This document shows, in pieces, positions 7,911-16,141 of a stretch of DNA of 52,269 nt. A model generated the notes under the pieces. It made no database searches. It was given only the letters and a program-made list of their open reading frames with translations, and was not told where the DNA came from. Source of the stretch: an uncultured Collinsella sp. (GTDB taxonomy: Bacteria; Actinomycetota; Coriobacteriia; Coriobacteriales; Coriobacteriaceae); contig CAAENA010000018.1 of assembly GCA_900757205.1 (NCBI GenBank), positions 1 through 52,269 on the forward strand. Direction: 5' to 3'. The position numbers and the translations under genes are program-made. Each line of letters opens with the position of its first letter. Positions within the stretch are counted from its first letter, which is position 1.

Positions 7911-8753
7911 TGTTGGGGCAACGGGCACCGTGATCTGCGTCACGTAGGTTGCCGGATCATCGCTGATGATGTCGTCGATCAGGGCGATCTCGCGCGAGGG
8001 GCCGGCGGGCGTCAGGTTGTGTTCGTGCATGTAGCCGAGCAGCTGCTCGTAGCGTGGGGCTGCTTGCCCGTGCGTGCCGCGGAAGCTTATGGTCAGGCAG
8101 CGCGCGGCAGGTCGCGTCTCAACATCACCCAGGTACTCATCGGTGTCATCGAGCAGCAGAAAGACCTCGTCGTAGCCATCAAAGTCACCGGCGGCCAGGC
8201 GTTCGGGCGCGATGCCCACACCCAGATTGCCAAGATAGGCAAAGGTTTCGTGCTGCCCCTGCTGAAGCTGGCGGATATGCCATCCCAGCGAATAGGCGTC
8301 GGTGGGATTGACGCGCTCGTGCAGCGCGGCGCAGCGAAGTTCAGGTTCCTCGATTTCGCTAATGGTGTCGAGATCAGCATTCAAAGCGCCATGAAGCAAG
8401 GCAAGCCGCTGGTCAATCTTGCGCGACATGCGCTCCAGCTCACGCCGCTTGCGCTCAATTAACTCCTGTTGCTTGGTCAGTTGCCGTTGCATCAAATCCA
8501 TATCGCGCGTAGTGACAAACTCGCGAATTTGCGCCAGCGGCAGGTCGAGAACGCGCAGGTTGCCGATGGTGTTGAGGGTGGAGAGCTGTCGCGATCCGTA
8601 GTAGCGGTACCCACTCGCCGGATCGACATATGCCGGCTCTAACAGCCCCATCTGCTCGTAATGACGCAGTGTGCCCACGCTCAAATTGAGCAGGCGCGCC
8701 ACCTCGCCAATGCGGAGCAGGCCCTCGGTGTGTTCGCTTGGCATGTCGGTCAC
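7905..8753 (-). CDS. MerR-family regulator with GyrI-like effector domain
   Basis: A 282-residue regulator. The N-terminal MerR winged helix spans about 12-80 (IGEVARLLNLSVGTLRHYEQ, SGYRYYGSRQLSTLNTI). A coiled coil dimerisation helix follows (about 85-125; QRQLTKQQELIERKRRELER). The C-terminal 150 residues look like a BmrR/GyrI-type ligand-binding domain. It lies 55 bp downstream of a MATE exporter on the same strand, so it probably senses an exported compound and controls the pair. The ligand is unknown. Confidence 0.88.
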   Translation of the reverse strand: MTDMPSEHTEGLLRIGEVARLLNLSVGTLRHYEQMGLLEPAYVDPASGYRYYGSRQLSTLNTIGNLRVLDLPLAQIREFVTTRDMDLMQRQLTKQQELIERKRRELERMSRKIDQRLALLHGALNADLDTISEIEEPELRCAALHERVNPTDAYSLGWHIRQLQQGQHETFAYLGNLGVGIAPERLAAGDFDGYDEVFLLLDDTDEYLGDVETRPAARCLTISFRGTHGQAAPRYEQLLGYMHEHNLTPAGPSREIALIDDIISDDPATYVTQITVPVAPTK

Positions 8754-8808
8754 AGGACCGCTCCTTTCGGTAAAAACAGGGGAGAGGCGCTAGGCCTGCG
8801 TCGCCCCG

Positions 8809-10155
8809 CTACGCCATCAGCTTGTCAAAGGTTCCGCGGCGGTTGAGTACGGTAAATGCAATCACGCAAATGACCGCCGACAGAATCGAGCCGCACGGCG
8901 AGGCGATGCCCATGGGAAACAACGTATCGGAATAGGTGTTCGACAGCAGCCACGCGCCGGGCACGCGAATGAGCGCCACGGCCAGCACGTTGTGTGCAAA
9001 GCCGATGTAGCTCTTGCCGTACGCAGCGAAAAAGCCGCTAAAGCAAATGTGGATGCCGGCAAAGATCGCGTCGAAAATGTAGCTGCGCATGTAGCCAGTG
9101 CCGGCCGCGACCACTGCGGCGTCCTTAGCAAAAAAGCCGAGAAACGCCGGCGCCACTAGCCACATCAGCACCGTGATTAGGCAGCCGTACACCACCGAGA
9201 TGGTCATGGCGTCCTTGAGTACCTGACGCGCGCGGTCGCCCTTGCCCGCGCCGGCGTTTTGCGCCGTGAGTGCGCTGACGGTGGCGCCCATGGAGCTCGG
9301 CACAATGAACAAAAAGCTGATCATCTTCTCGACCAGGCCCACGGCGGCAGCGTCGACGAGCCCTCGATGGTTGGCGATGACGGTGATAAACATAAACGCC
9401 ACCTGGATGCAGCCGTCCTGCACGGCCACGGGCACGCCGATCTTAAGAATGCTGCCGAGCACCTCGGGCTGGGGACGCAGGTCGCTGCGCTTGACGTGGA
9501 TGTTCGTGCGGCGACTCTTGAGCCACACGAGCGCGAGGGCGACGCTTGCCGTCTGGGCGGTTACCGTGCCGAGCGCCGCGCCCACGGGGCCGAGCCCCAT
9601 GTGGCCGATAAACAGAAAATCAAGCGCGATATTAATGATGCATGCCACGCCGATCACGTACATGGGCGAGCGCGAATCGCCCAGCCCGCGAAAGATGGCC
9701 GAGAGGATGTTGTATGCGGCGATAAACGGAATGCCGACAAAGCAGATACGCAGGTAGGCGGCGGTTCCTTCGACCGCCTCGGCCGGCGTGCCAATGAGTG
9801 CCACGATCTGCGGGCACAGTGCGAGCAGGACAGCGGCCAGCACCACCGAGACGCCCATAAAGAGCGTGATGGTGTTGCCGATGGCGGTCTCGGCGCGGTC
9901 GAAGCGACGCGAGCCCACGGCGTGGCCGACGATGACCGTCGTTCCCATTGCCAGACCCACGAGCGTCACGGTGATGATATAGAGCGTCTGCGCGCCGTTG
10001 CCCACGGCGGTGATGCCGGCCGCGCCGCTAAACTGTCCCATCATGTACAGGTCGGCCATGCCGTAGAGCATCTGCAAAAAGTACGAGAGCATATAGGGCA
10101 GGGCAAAGACCGCAATGGTCTTGAGGACATTGCCGCGTGTGAGGTCGTGTTCCAT
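8809..10155 (-). CDS. MATE-family multidrug efflux transporter
   Basis: A 448-residue integral membrane protein of the MATE (NorM/DinF) family, which exports cationic compounds by cation antiport. The sequence is almost all hydrophobic helices, with about twelve segments in two homologous halves. Family landmarks include the N-terminal IAVFALPYMLSYFLQMLYG and GMADLYMMGQFSG, and the internal repeat beginning ILKIGVPVAVQDG. It is the first gene of a two-gene minus-strand operon with the MerR regulator. A MerR-type promoter is visible 43-73 bp upstream. Confidence 0.92.
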   Translation of the reverse strand: MEHDLTRGNVLKTIAVFALPYMLSYFLQMLYGMADLYMMGQFSGAAGITAVGNGAQTLYIITVTLVGLAMGTTVIVGHAVGSRRFDRAETAIGNTITLFMGVSVVLAAVLLALCPQIVALIGTPAEAVEGTAAYLRICFVGIPFIAAYNILSAIFRGLGDSRSPMYVIGVACIINIALDFLFIGHMGLGPVGAALGTVTAQTASVALALVWLKSRRTNIHVKRSDLRPQPEVLGSILKIGVPVAVQDGCIQVAFMFITVIANHRGLVDAAAVGLVEKMISFLFIVPSSMGATVSALTAQNAGAGKGDRARQVLKDAMTISVVYGCLITVLMWLVAPAFLGFFAKDAAVVAAGTGYMRSYIFDAIFAGIHICFSGFFAAYGKSYIGFAHNVLAVALIRVPGAWLLSNTYSDTLFPMGIASPCGSILSAVICVIAFTVLNRRGTFDKLMA

Positions 10156-10197
10156 GGGCGGGGCACTTTCTGGTTTGGTTCGTTTAGCTACCAGTGT

Positions 10198-10228
10198 AGT
10201 GAAAACCCTATAACGATTGTAGAGTCAA
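10198..10228 (-). promoter_or_regulatory. Candidate MerR-type promoter/operator for the MATE operon
   Basis: On the minus strand, TTGACT is followed after 19 bases by TTCACT. The long 19-bp spacer is typical of MerR-controlled promoters. An imperfect dyad, ACTCTA-n9-TAGGGT, is centred in the spacer. The -10 match is weak. Confidence 0.4.
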
Positions 10229-10309
10229 GGTTTGTGTCGGCAGTGGGGCGAAAAAAGTCACGCTCCGAGCACGATGCTTTGACCCCTCCGTGCCTCTCAC
10301 CTCGCTTCA

Positions 10310-10372
10310 AACCATCACAACATTCGACGTTTTTTGCCAATATCGGGAAAAGCATCGAATGTTGGGACGGTT
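10310..10372. repeat. 63-bp inverted-repeat element, copy 1
   Basis: Arms AACCATCACAACATTCGA and TCGAATGTTGGGACGGTT (two mismatches) enclose a 27-bp core. It lies 100 bp upstream of the endonuclease-like gene, in the same orientation as copy 2. Confidence 0.85.
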
Positions 10373-10473
10373 TTTCTGTCGCTCGACGGGATGGAACCGC
10401 TTTCTTGCACGCAAAGGTGTGCGAAGCCGCGTGCAGGGGAATAAGGTTGGTTATCCGACTCATTGGAGAGCTC

Positions 10474-11511
10474 ATGGACCTGCCGATCGTCCTGTCCCAT
10501 AAGACTGCCTGGCTGTACCACAACGTGGCGCGCCCGTCCGAGCCGCTCTCGCGAGCAAGCAGCCTATACGATGAGGACTCGCTTGCTAACGAGACGGAGT
10601 CGACCGCGAGCCTGCCCAAATTGGGACTCGATGCCAAGGGGCTGAGGGCTTCAACGGCAGTTGGGATCGTTACCGACTATCTGGTTTCGCTTGGTATTCC
10701 ACGAGAAGAGCTCGATCATATCGATACGCTCGTCAACTTCGATTTTGAGCGCTCGACGCCGGCGGGATTTAGGTGCCACGTGTTTGGAGCGCCGATACCT
10801 CCAGGCCATCTTATCGAGGTGGCAGAGGACCTTCTGGTGGTTGATGAGGCCATGTGCTTTGCCCAAGCGGGTTCGTGGATGAGTGAGCCCGAACAGCTGG
10901 AATATGGCTACGAAATCTGCGCCCGATACCATTTGAATCATCTGTCGACAGGCGATTATATCGAGATGGGGCAGAGGTATACCGTTGCCGACTTGATTGC
11001 TTATTGCAATGAGAACCGATCTCGTCAGGGGGCTGTACGCGCGGCCGCCGTGCTCAAGCGCGTGCACGATGGCGCGCGGTCGCCCATGGAGACGGCCACC
11101 GCAATCATGGTCGTAGCAAAACGTTCCCAGGGAGGGCTGGGATACGCCAAGATCGCGCTCAACCATAGGGCCGATGTTCCCAACGAGTTCAAGCATCTCG
11201 CAAAGGCCGGGTATTTCGAGATCGACGTATATGCGCCTGCCAGCGGTACGGGGATTGAATACAACGGCTCGCACCATCTTGATAAACAGCGCAGCGCGTC
11301 GGATGCGGAGCGTATGACCGTGCTGGGCGCGCTGGGCTTTAGGATGATCGTCCTCACCGGGCCTCAGTTTGCCCATCAGCTGCAATTGCACCGGGCGATG
11401 AACGCCATTGCGCTCGCTATGGGCCTTAAGTGTGACCGAAGCGAAGCGTTCCAAAAGCGGCAGAACGACCTGCGAGAATTTGTGATTCGGCACTGGGACG
11501 GCGGCCTTTAG
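10474..11511 (+). CDS. DUF559/Vsr-like endonuclease-fold protein
   Basis: A 345-residue protein. The N-terminal 190 residues are unassigned. The C-terminal third looks like a PD-(D/E)XK nuclease of the DUF559/Vsr type: SPMET (Glu206), FEIDVYAP (Asp251), GIEYNGSHH (Glu262, His267-268), then SDAER and LGFRMIVL. The spacing of the acidic residues and the EYxGxHH block fits that fold. ATG 10474 is chosen because an upstream in-frame extension lies antisense to the MATE gene; GGAGAG precedes this ATG. It stands alone between two copies of the 63-bp inverted repeat. A role in defence or in mobilising the repeat is possible but unproven. Confidence 0.65.
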   Translation: MDLPIVLSHKTAWLYHNVARPSEPLSRASSLYDEDSLANETESTASLPKLGLDAKGLRASTAVGIVTDYLVSLGIPREELDHIDTLVNFDFERSTPAGFRCHVFGAPIPPGHLIEVAEDLLVVDEAMCFAQAGSWMSEPEQLEYGYEICARYHLNHLSTGDYIEMGQRYTVADLIAYCNENRSRQGAVRAAAVLKRVHDGARSPMETATAIMVVAKRSQGGLGYAKIALNHRADVPNEFKHLAKAGYFEIDVYAPASGTGIEYNGSHHLDKQRSASDAERMTVLGALGFRMIVLTGPQFAHQLQLHRAMNAIALAMGLKCDRSEAFQKRQNDLREFVIRHWDGGL

Positions 11512-11550
11512 GGGCGTTCCGGCCCGTCTACGGGGTGCCGTAGGCAGGCA

Positions 11551-11614
11551 ACCCATCACAACATTCGACGTTTTTTGCCAAAATCGGAAAAAGCATCGAA
11601 TGTTGTGACTGTTT
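11551..11614. repeat. 63-bp inverted-repeat element, copy 2
   Basis: It carries the same arms (CCATCACAACATTCGA and TCGAATGTTGTGAC) and a nearly identical core (CGTTTTTTGCCAA) to copy 1. It begins 40 bp after the endonuclease-like gene. Confidence 0.85.
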
Positions 11615-11746
11615 GTATGTTGAGGGTGGGCTTGGAAAGTCCGTTTTGCTCGAAGCGGCCTGTCCTGTCGTACGGGTGTCGGCATGATTCTCCCGTGGGG
11701 TATTATGTTTTCCGAAGAATAAAACGCCGCGTGAGGGGAGGGCTGC

Positions 11747-12802
11747 ATGGACGGGCACGTGCAACATGACGGCTTTGGCCGCGATATCAACTACCTGCGC
11801 ATTGCCGTTACCGACAAGTGCAATTTCCGCTGCATTTACTGCATGCCGGCCGATGGCGTGGCACCCCGCGCACACGACGAGCTGCTCAGCGCCGAGGAAA
11901 TCGCCCGCTTTGTGCGCTTGGTAGCGGGGGAGGGCATTCGCCGCGTGCGTCTGACGGGCGGCGAGCCGCTGGTCAGCCGGCGCATCATTCCGCTCATTCG
12001 CGACATCCGCGCGATTCCGCAGATCGAGGACATCTCGCTCACCACCAACGGTGCCCTGCTGCCCAAGCTGGCGCCGCAGCTCAAAGACGCGGGGCTTAAC
12101 CGCGTTAACATTTCGCTCGACACGCTCGATTCTACGCTCTTTGGAAAGATCACGCGCTTGGGTCGGCTCGAACAGACCATGGCTGGCATCGACGCGGCAC
12201 TGGCTTGGGGCTTTGAGCCCGTTAAGGTCAACTGCGTTGTAGTGCGCCGGCTCAACCAGGATGTGGCGACCCTCGCACGACTGACCGTCGACCGCCCCAT
12301 CCACCTGCGCTTTATCGAATACATGCCCATCGGCGACGAGCGCACGAGCTCGCATTGCGCTGTGGACCCGCATGCGCCCGCGCTCAATCCGGCGCTGTGG
12401 GACGCGAGCGATACCGTGCCGAGCGACGAGCTGCGGGCGCGCATCAATGCCGGGGCCGCCGCGGCGGGGCTGGGCGAGCTTGAACCGCTCGACATCAACG
12501 ACGCCCCTGCCGGCGCGGGCCCCGCGCGCTATTGGCGCTTTCCGGGCGCGGCGGGAACGGTCGGCTTTATCAGCGCCATGTCCAATCATTTTTGTGTGAA
12601 TTGCAACCGTCTGCGTCTGACGGCCGATGGCAACGTGCGTCCGTGCCTGTTTAGCGATGCCGAGTATTCGGTGCGCGACGCGCTGCGCCGTGGTGATGAT
12701 ATGCAGGTACTTTCGATTTGGCGCGATGCCGTGGCCCACAAACCGCAGGAACACGCGATAATTGAGGGCACACAACGATTTATGTCCCAAATCGGAGGAT
12801 GA
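11747..12802 (+). CDS. moaA: GTP 3',8-cyclase MoaA
   Basis: A 351-residue radical SAM enzyme for the first step of molybdenum cofactor synthesis, the conversion of GTP to 3',8-cyclo-GTP. The N-terminal cluster cysteines are Cys25, Cys29 and Cys32 (DKCNFRCIYC). The C-terminal second cluster appears as FCVNCNRLRLT plus RPCL. The SAM-binding LTGGEPL motif is intact. AGGGGAGG precedes ATG 11747. The stop lies 4 bp before the start of the moaC-mobB fusion, so the two form an operon. Confidence 0.96.
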   Translation: MDGHVQHDGFGRDINYLRIAVTDKCNFRCIYCMPADGVAPRAHDELLSAEEIARFVRLVAGEGIRRVRLTGGEPLVSRRIIPLIRDIRAIPQIEDISLTTNGALLPKLAPQLKDAGLNRVNISLDTLDSTLFGKITRLGRLEQTMAGIDAALAWGFEPVKVNCVVVRRLNQDVATLARLTVDRPIHLRFIEYMPIGDERTSSHCAVDPHAPALNPALWDASDTVPSDELRARINAGAAAAGLGELEPLDINDAPAGAGPARYWRFPGAAGTVGFISAMSNHFCVNCNRLRLTADGNVRPCLFSDAEYSVRDALRRGDDMQVLSIWRDAVAHKPQEHAIIEGTQRFMSQIGG

Positions 12803-12806
12803 TCAT

Positions 12807-14102
12807 ATGGCCAAGAGCAGGTACGCCGATGCCACCAAGGCCGCTCGCAGGGCCGCGATGTCTGCCCACAAAGTCACGGCTGCGGCTGGCGATGCTGTCA
12901 CTGCCGCACAGCCGACTTCCAGCGCTGCAGCCGAGCCCACCCGCGACGCCCGTCGCGACGAGCTGACGCACGTGGACGCCAAGGGCGAGGTACGCATGGT
13001 CGACGTGTCCGACAAGGCCGAGACCCATCGCATTGCCATCGCCGAGGGCACCATCCTCATGCACCCCGAGACGCAGGCCATGGTGCTGCAGGACCGCGCC
13101 AAAAAGGGCGACGTGCTTGCCTGCGCGCGCGTGGCGGGCATCATGGCCATCAAGCGCACGAGTGACATCATTCCCATGTGCCATCCGCTGCTCATTACCA
13201 AGAGTAAGTGCGACATTGCGCCCATCGCTGCGGCGCGGACGCCGGCCGAGGACGTGCCCGAGGGCTGGGCGCCGGTGCGCGCGGACGGACAGGTTGGCTT
13301 TCACGTGCTGGTCACGGCCGGTGTGACGGGCAAAACCGGCATTGAGATGGAGGCGCTGACCGGCGCGAGCGCTGCGTGTCTGACCATCTACGACATGTGC
13401 AAGGCGGTCGATCGCGGCATGGAGATCGTCGACGTGCGCCTGCTGCACAAGGAGGGCGGCCGCTCGGGCGTGTGGGATCGTGCAGAGCGTCAGGCCGCTG
13501 CTGTTGAGGCTGCGGGCGTCGACGGCAGCGCGCCCTCAAGCGCGCCTGCTCCGGTCGCACCCGTAGCTCCCGCCCCGGCCGTCCCCGCGATCGCGTTTAT
13601 CGGCTACCAAAACTCGGGTAAGACCACGCTTGTCGAGAAGGTTATCGCCGAGCTCGCCCGTCGCGGCCTGCGCGTTGGTTCGCTCAAGCATCACGGGCAC
13701 CACGGCTTTGATATCGACGTGCCCGCTAAGGACACCTGGCGCCATCACCAGGCCGGATCCAAACACGTGGGCCTCATCTGCGCCACGCGCTGGGCGGAGT
13801 ACGCCGACACGCGCGAGGAGGACGAGATGCCCGCGCGCGAGCTGCTGTCGCGCTACAACGATGTCGACGTGGTGATCATCGAGGGCTACAAGACCGAGGG
13901 CTTCGACAATATCGTGGTCGCGCGCTCCGGTGTCGACCGTCTGCGCGGCAAGAGCTCGCTCGACCTGGTTGACGGTCGCACGCTGGCGCTTGCCTGCAAC
14001 GAGGCCCTGGCGCGCCAGGCCTTCGACGTCGGCTTTGCGACCCGAGCCATCAACATCAACGACGCCCGAGCCATCTGCGATCTTATCCAAGATCACCTTT
14101 AA
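12807..14102 (+). CDS. MoaC-MobB fusion protein
   Basis: A 431-residue two-domain protein. After a 50-residue Ala-rich lead, the MoaC domain (about 50-235) carries LTHVDAKGEVRMVDVSDKAE, KKGDV and YDMCKAV with its two catalytic lysines, and MCHPL. It completes cyclic pyranopterin monophosphate after MoaA. A Pro/Ala linker leads to a MobB domain (about 255-431) with a P-loop, GYQNSGKTTL, and IIEGYKTEGF, involved in attaching the guanine nucleotide to the cofactor. Joining an early and a late step in one chain is unusual. GGAGG precedes ATG 12807. Confidence 0.92.
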   Translation: MAKSRYADATKAARRAAMSAHKVTAAAGDAVTAAQPTSSAAAEPTRDARRDELTHVDAKGEVRMVDVSDKAETHRIAIAEGTILMHPETQAMVLQDRAKKGDVLACARVAGIMAIKRTSDIIPMCHPLLITKSKCDIAPIAAARTPAEDVPEGWAPVRADGQVGFHVLVTAGVTGKTGIEMEALTGASAACLTIYDMCKAVDRGMEIVDVRLLHKEGGRSGVWDRAERQAAAVEAAGVDGSAPSSAPAPVAPVAPAPAVPAIAFIGYQNSGKTTLVEKVIAELARRGLRVGSLKHHGHHGFDIDVPAKDTWRHHQAGSKHVGLICATRWAEYADTREEDEMPARELLSRYNDVDVVIIEGYKTEGFDNIVVARSGVDRLRGKSSLDLVDGRTLALACNEALARQAFDVGFATRAININDARAICDLIQDHL

Positions 14103-14115
14103 GGCTTGACGCTGC

Positions 14116-14215
14116 GCCGGCCCCAAGCACCCCATCTCGCCCCTCAAGCCGTCGCTCGCGTACCAAAGTACGCGTCGCTCCTCTTTCGGGGCGACCTGGG
14201 GCACTTGGAACCGGC
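14116..14215. repeat. 100-bp imperfect hairpin element
   Basis: Two 48-base arms, beginning GCCGGCCCCAAG and ending CTTGGAACCGGC, pair with scattered mismatches around a perfect tip CGCGTAC-CAAA-GTACGCG. It lies in the gap after moaC-mobB and may be a REP-like element or transcript end structure. Confidence 0.6.
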
Positions 14216-14237
14216 TCGCTGCGCTGCCATAACATGC

Positions 14238-14273
14238 CAAAAAGGGACAGGCATCTTTGTGGTGGTTTTTGCA
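14238..14273. repeat. GCCAGGCA-type hairpin repeat, degenerate half copy
   Basis: The right half AGGCATCTTTGTGGTGGTTTTTGC matches the family seen at 14946, 19618 and 21234. The left arm is eroded to CCAAAAAGG. Confidence 0.5.
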
Positions 14274-14344
14274 AAAAAGCTTTGACTTAAAGTTAGCTCA
14301 AGGTGTCATAATCGCTGACAAACGATTGCGATCACGGAGGCCTC

Positions 14345-14929
14345 ATGTCAAAACTGTACTTTATGCGTCACGGTCAAACGCTCTTTAACTTGCTTCGTCG
14401 CAAGCAGGGCTGGTGTGACTCGCCGCTCACCGAGCTGGGAATCGAGCAGGCTAAAACTGTCGGTGCGACCCTGCGAGGGCGTGGCCTTACGTTTGACCAT
14501 GCGTACAGTTCGACGTCCGAGCGTGCGTGCGACACGCTTGAGCTTGCGTTCCCCGGTCAGCCTTACGAGCGCGTCAAGGGCCTTAAGGAGTGGAACTTTG
14601 GCAAATTTGAGGGCGCGAGCGAGGATTTGAATCCGCGCCTGCCGTACGGCGATTTTTACAAGCAGTATGACGGCGAGGGCGAAGTCGAGTTTCGCGAGCG
14701 TATGATGGCGACCATCACCGAGTTCATGCAGCGCCCTGGACATGAGAGCGTGTTGTGCGTGAGCCATGGCGCCGCAGCGGCTCAGGTCATGCGCGGTGTG
14801 GGCGTGGAACCGCTCAAGATGAAGCACCGCATCGGCAACTGCTGTGTGCTCGAACTCGACTTTGATCCTACTACCAGCACATTTGCTCTCGCAGATCTGT
14901 ACAACCCCTACGGCACCCCGCGCGAGTAG
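14345..14929 (+). CDS. Histidine phosphatase family protein (phosphoglycerate-mutase-like)
   Basis: A 194-residue member of the histidine phosphatase superfamily. The phosphoacceptor motif LYFMRHGQTLFN is at residue 4 onward, with the second conserved region STSERACDTLE and the distal catalytic histidine in VLCVSHGAAA. It lacks the insertions of cofactor-dependent glycolytic mutases, so a broad or unknown phosphatase role is more likely. ATG 14345 follows GGAGG. A hairpin repeat follows the stop and probably ends the transcript. Confidence 0.9.
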   Translation: MSKLYFMRHGQTLFNLLRRKQGWCDSPLTELGIEQAKTVGATLRGRGLTFDHAYSSTSERACDTLELAFPGQPYERVKGLKEWNFGKFEGASEDLNPRLPYGDFYKQYDGEGEVEFRERMMATITEFMQRPGHESVLCVSHGAAAAQVMRGVGVEPLKMKHRIGNCCVLELDFDPTTSTFALADLYNPYGTPRE

Positions 14930-14945
14930 CATCAGGACATCAGCC

Positions 14946-14986
14946 AAAACCATCACAAAGGGGCCAGGCACCTTTGTGATGGTTTT
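14946..14986. repeat. GCCAGGCA-type hairpin repeat acting as terminator
   Basis: A perfect 16-bp stem, AAAACCATCACAAAGG/CCTTTGTGATGGTTTT, surrounds the loop GGCCAGGCA just after the phosphatase stop. Confidence 0.8.
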
Positions 14987-15083
14987 GCCGTTTACAGGCG
15001 ATTTCCTACCGTTCGGCGGACTTTCGCGCCAATGGGGCTTACGCCGCATGCAAGTTTCAGCCTACAATCGCCCACGTGCTCAC

Positions 15084-15177
15084 AAGTTTGTTACTCCTCG
15101 GGAGGCATCACTTGCGCATAATAGAAGACGAGGAATATCGCCCCGTCGTCTAGCGCCGATGTCCGAGGAGTTTTTTC
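15084..15177 (+). promoter_or_regulatory. LicT/BglG ribonucleic antiterminator (RAT) and overlapping terminator
   Basis: The RAT hairpin spans 15084-15113: outer stem AAGT/ACTT, internal loop TTGTTA versus GCATC, upper stem CTCC/GGAG, matching the LicT pattern TTGTTACT...AGGCA. The same upper strand, ACTCCTCGG (15093-15101), pairs perfectly with CCGAGGAGT (15163-15171), which runs into six T residues as a terminator. The two folds exclude each other. GAGGAG in the terminator arm is also the ribosome site for the antiterminator gene. Confidence 0.85.
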
Positions 15178-16023
15178 ATGCTCATTTTAAAGAAGATCAA
15201 CAATAACGTTGCTCTTGCCGCCAGCGATGACGGTCGAGAGGTTGTTGTCTTTGGCAAGGGCATCGGTTTTCACGAGATGCCGTACAAACTTGCCGATGAG
15301 TCCCTCATCCAGCGCAAATTCTATAACGTTCCCGAAAGCCTGCAGGATATGGTGGGCACCCTTCCCGACGACGTCCTGCTCGCCGCGAGCGACATTGCCT
15401 GCTTCGCGTCGCAGCAGCTTGGCTGTAAGCTTTCCGGTGGCCTGCCCTTTATTCTGGCAGATCACCTGCAGTTTGCCGTCCAGCGCGACGACGACCAGCT
15501 CAGCGCTCCCAACCCGCTCGAGCACGAGGTGGCCTTCATCTACCCGCGCGAACTCGAGATCGGCCAGGCCGCGCTCGCTATCGTGCAAAAGCACACCGGC
15601 GTCAAGCTGGGTCAGAACGAGGCCACGAGCATCGCGCTCCATATCGTTAACGCCGAGGTCGACGGCATGGGCCGCGCCAAGGACATGGACTTCATCATGA
15701 AGAGCACCCGCGTGCTCGACGAGGTGACTCATTCCGTGGAAAAGCAGCTTGGCTGCTCGCTCGACACGGCGTCGTATAGCTATATTCGCTTTCTTGCGCA
15801 CCTGCGTTTTTTGGTTCGTCGCCTCTGCAAGGGCAAGTGCACGCAGACCGAGAACTCCTCGCTGTTTATGCAGGCCGCCCGCGATTTTCCCGAGGCCTAC
15901 CAGTGCGCATACGCCATCAACCGCGTGTTCGAGAAAGAGTTCAGGCAGAGCTGCTCGGACGAGGAGCTTCTGTATCTGATGATGCATATCAACCGTCTGC
16001 GATCGGCTTCGCAGACCGAGTGA
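15178..16023 (+). CDS. BglG/LicT-family transcriptional antiterminator
   Basis: A 281-residue RNA-binding antiterminator for beta-glucoside genes. The CAT RNA-binding domain is at 1-55 (MLILKKINNNVALA, VVFGKGIGFH). PRD1 follows with the phosphorylatable histidines in DHLQFAV and ALHIVNAE, and PRD2 with AHLRFLVRRL and LMMHINRL. In this family the PTS phosphorylates these histidines to couple activity to sugar supply. It heads the module with EIIBC and 6-phospho-beta-glucosidase. Its own leader carries a RAT, so it is probably autoregulated. Confidence 0.94.
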   Translation: MLILKKINNNVALAASDDGREVVVFGKGIGFHEMPYKLADESLIQRKFYNVPESLQDMVGTLPDDVLLAASDIACFASQQLGCKLSGGLPFILADHLQFAVQRDDDQLSAPNPLEHEVAFIYPRELEIGQAALAIVQKHTGVKLGQNEATSIALHIVNAEVDGMGRAKDMDFIMKSTRVLDEVTHSVEKQLGCSLDTASYSYIRFLAHLRFLVRRLCKGKCTQTENSSLFMQAARDFPEAYQCAYAINRVFEKEFRQSCSDEELLYLMMHINRLRSASQTE

Positions 16024-16062
16024 GTAAAGCCGCCAGTCTGGCGGCAATCGCAACAATTCTTT

Positions 16063-16112
16063 TTGGTTTCTAACTGCGGGCAAGGTACCGGCTCGCGGTA
16101 GGGGATATTTTT
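16063..16112 (+). promoter_or_regulatory. Possible second, degenerate RAT and terminator before the PTS gene
   Basis: GGTTTCTAACTGCGGGCAAGG resembles a RAT with a shortened loop, and GGTACC at its 3' end overlaps a hairpin TACCG-GCTCG-CGGTA (16086-16100) followed by a T stretch at 16108-16112. The arrangement is as expected for antitermination, but the RAT match is poor. Confidence 0.3.
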
Positions 16113-16141
16113 GTCGAAATTTGGAAAAGAAAGGACAGATC

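Noticed and set aside
9259..10473. Long in-frame extension upstream of the endonuclease-like gene
   Set aside because: It is antisense to the MATE transporter and its sequence is His/Asp/Arg-rich in the manner of a reverse-strand shadow. The ribosome site points to ATG 10474.
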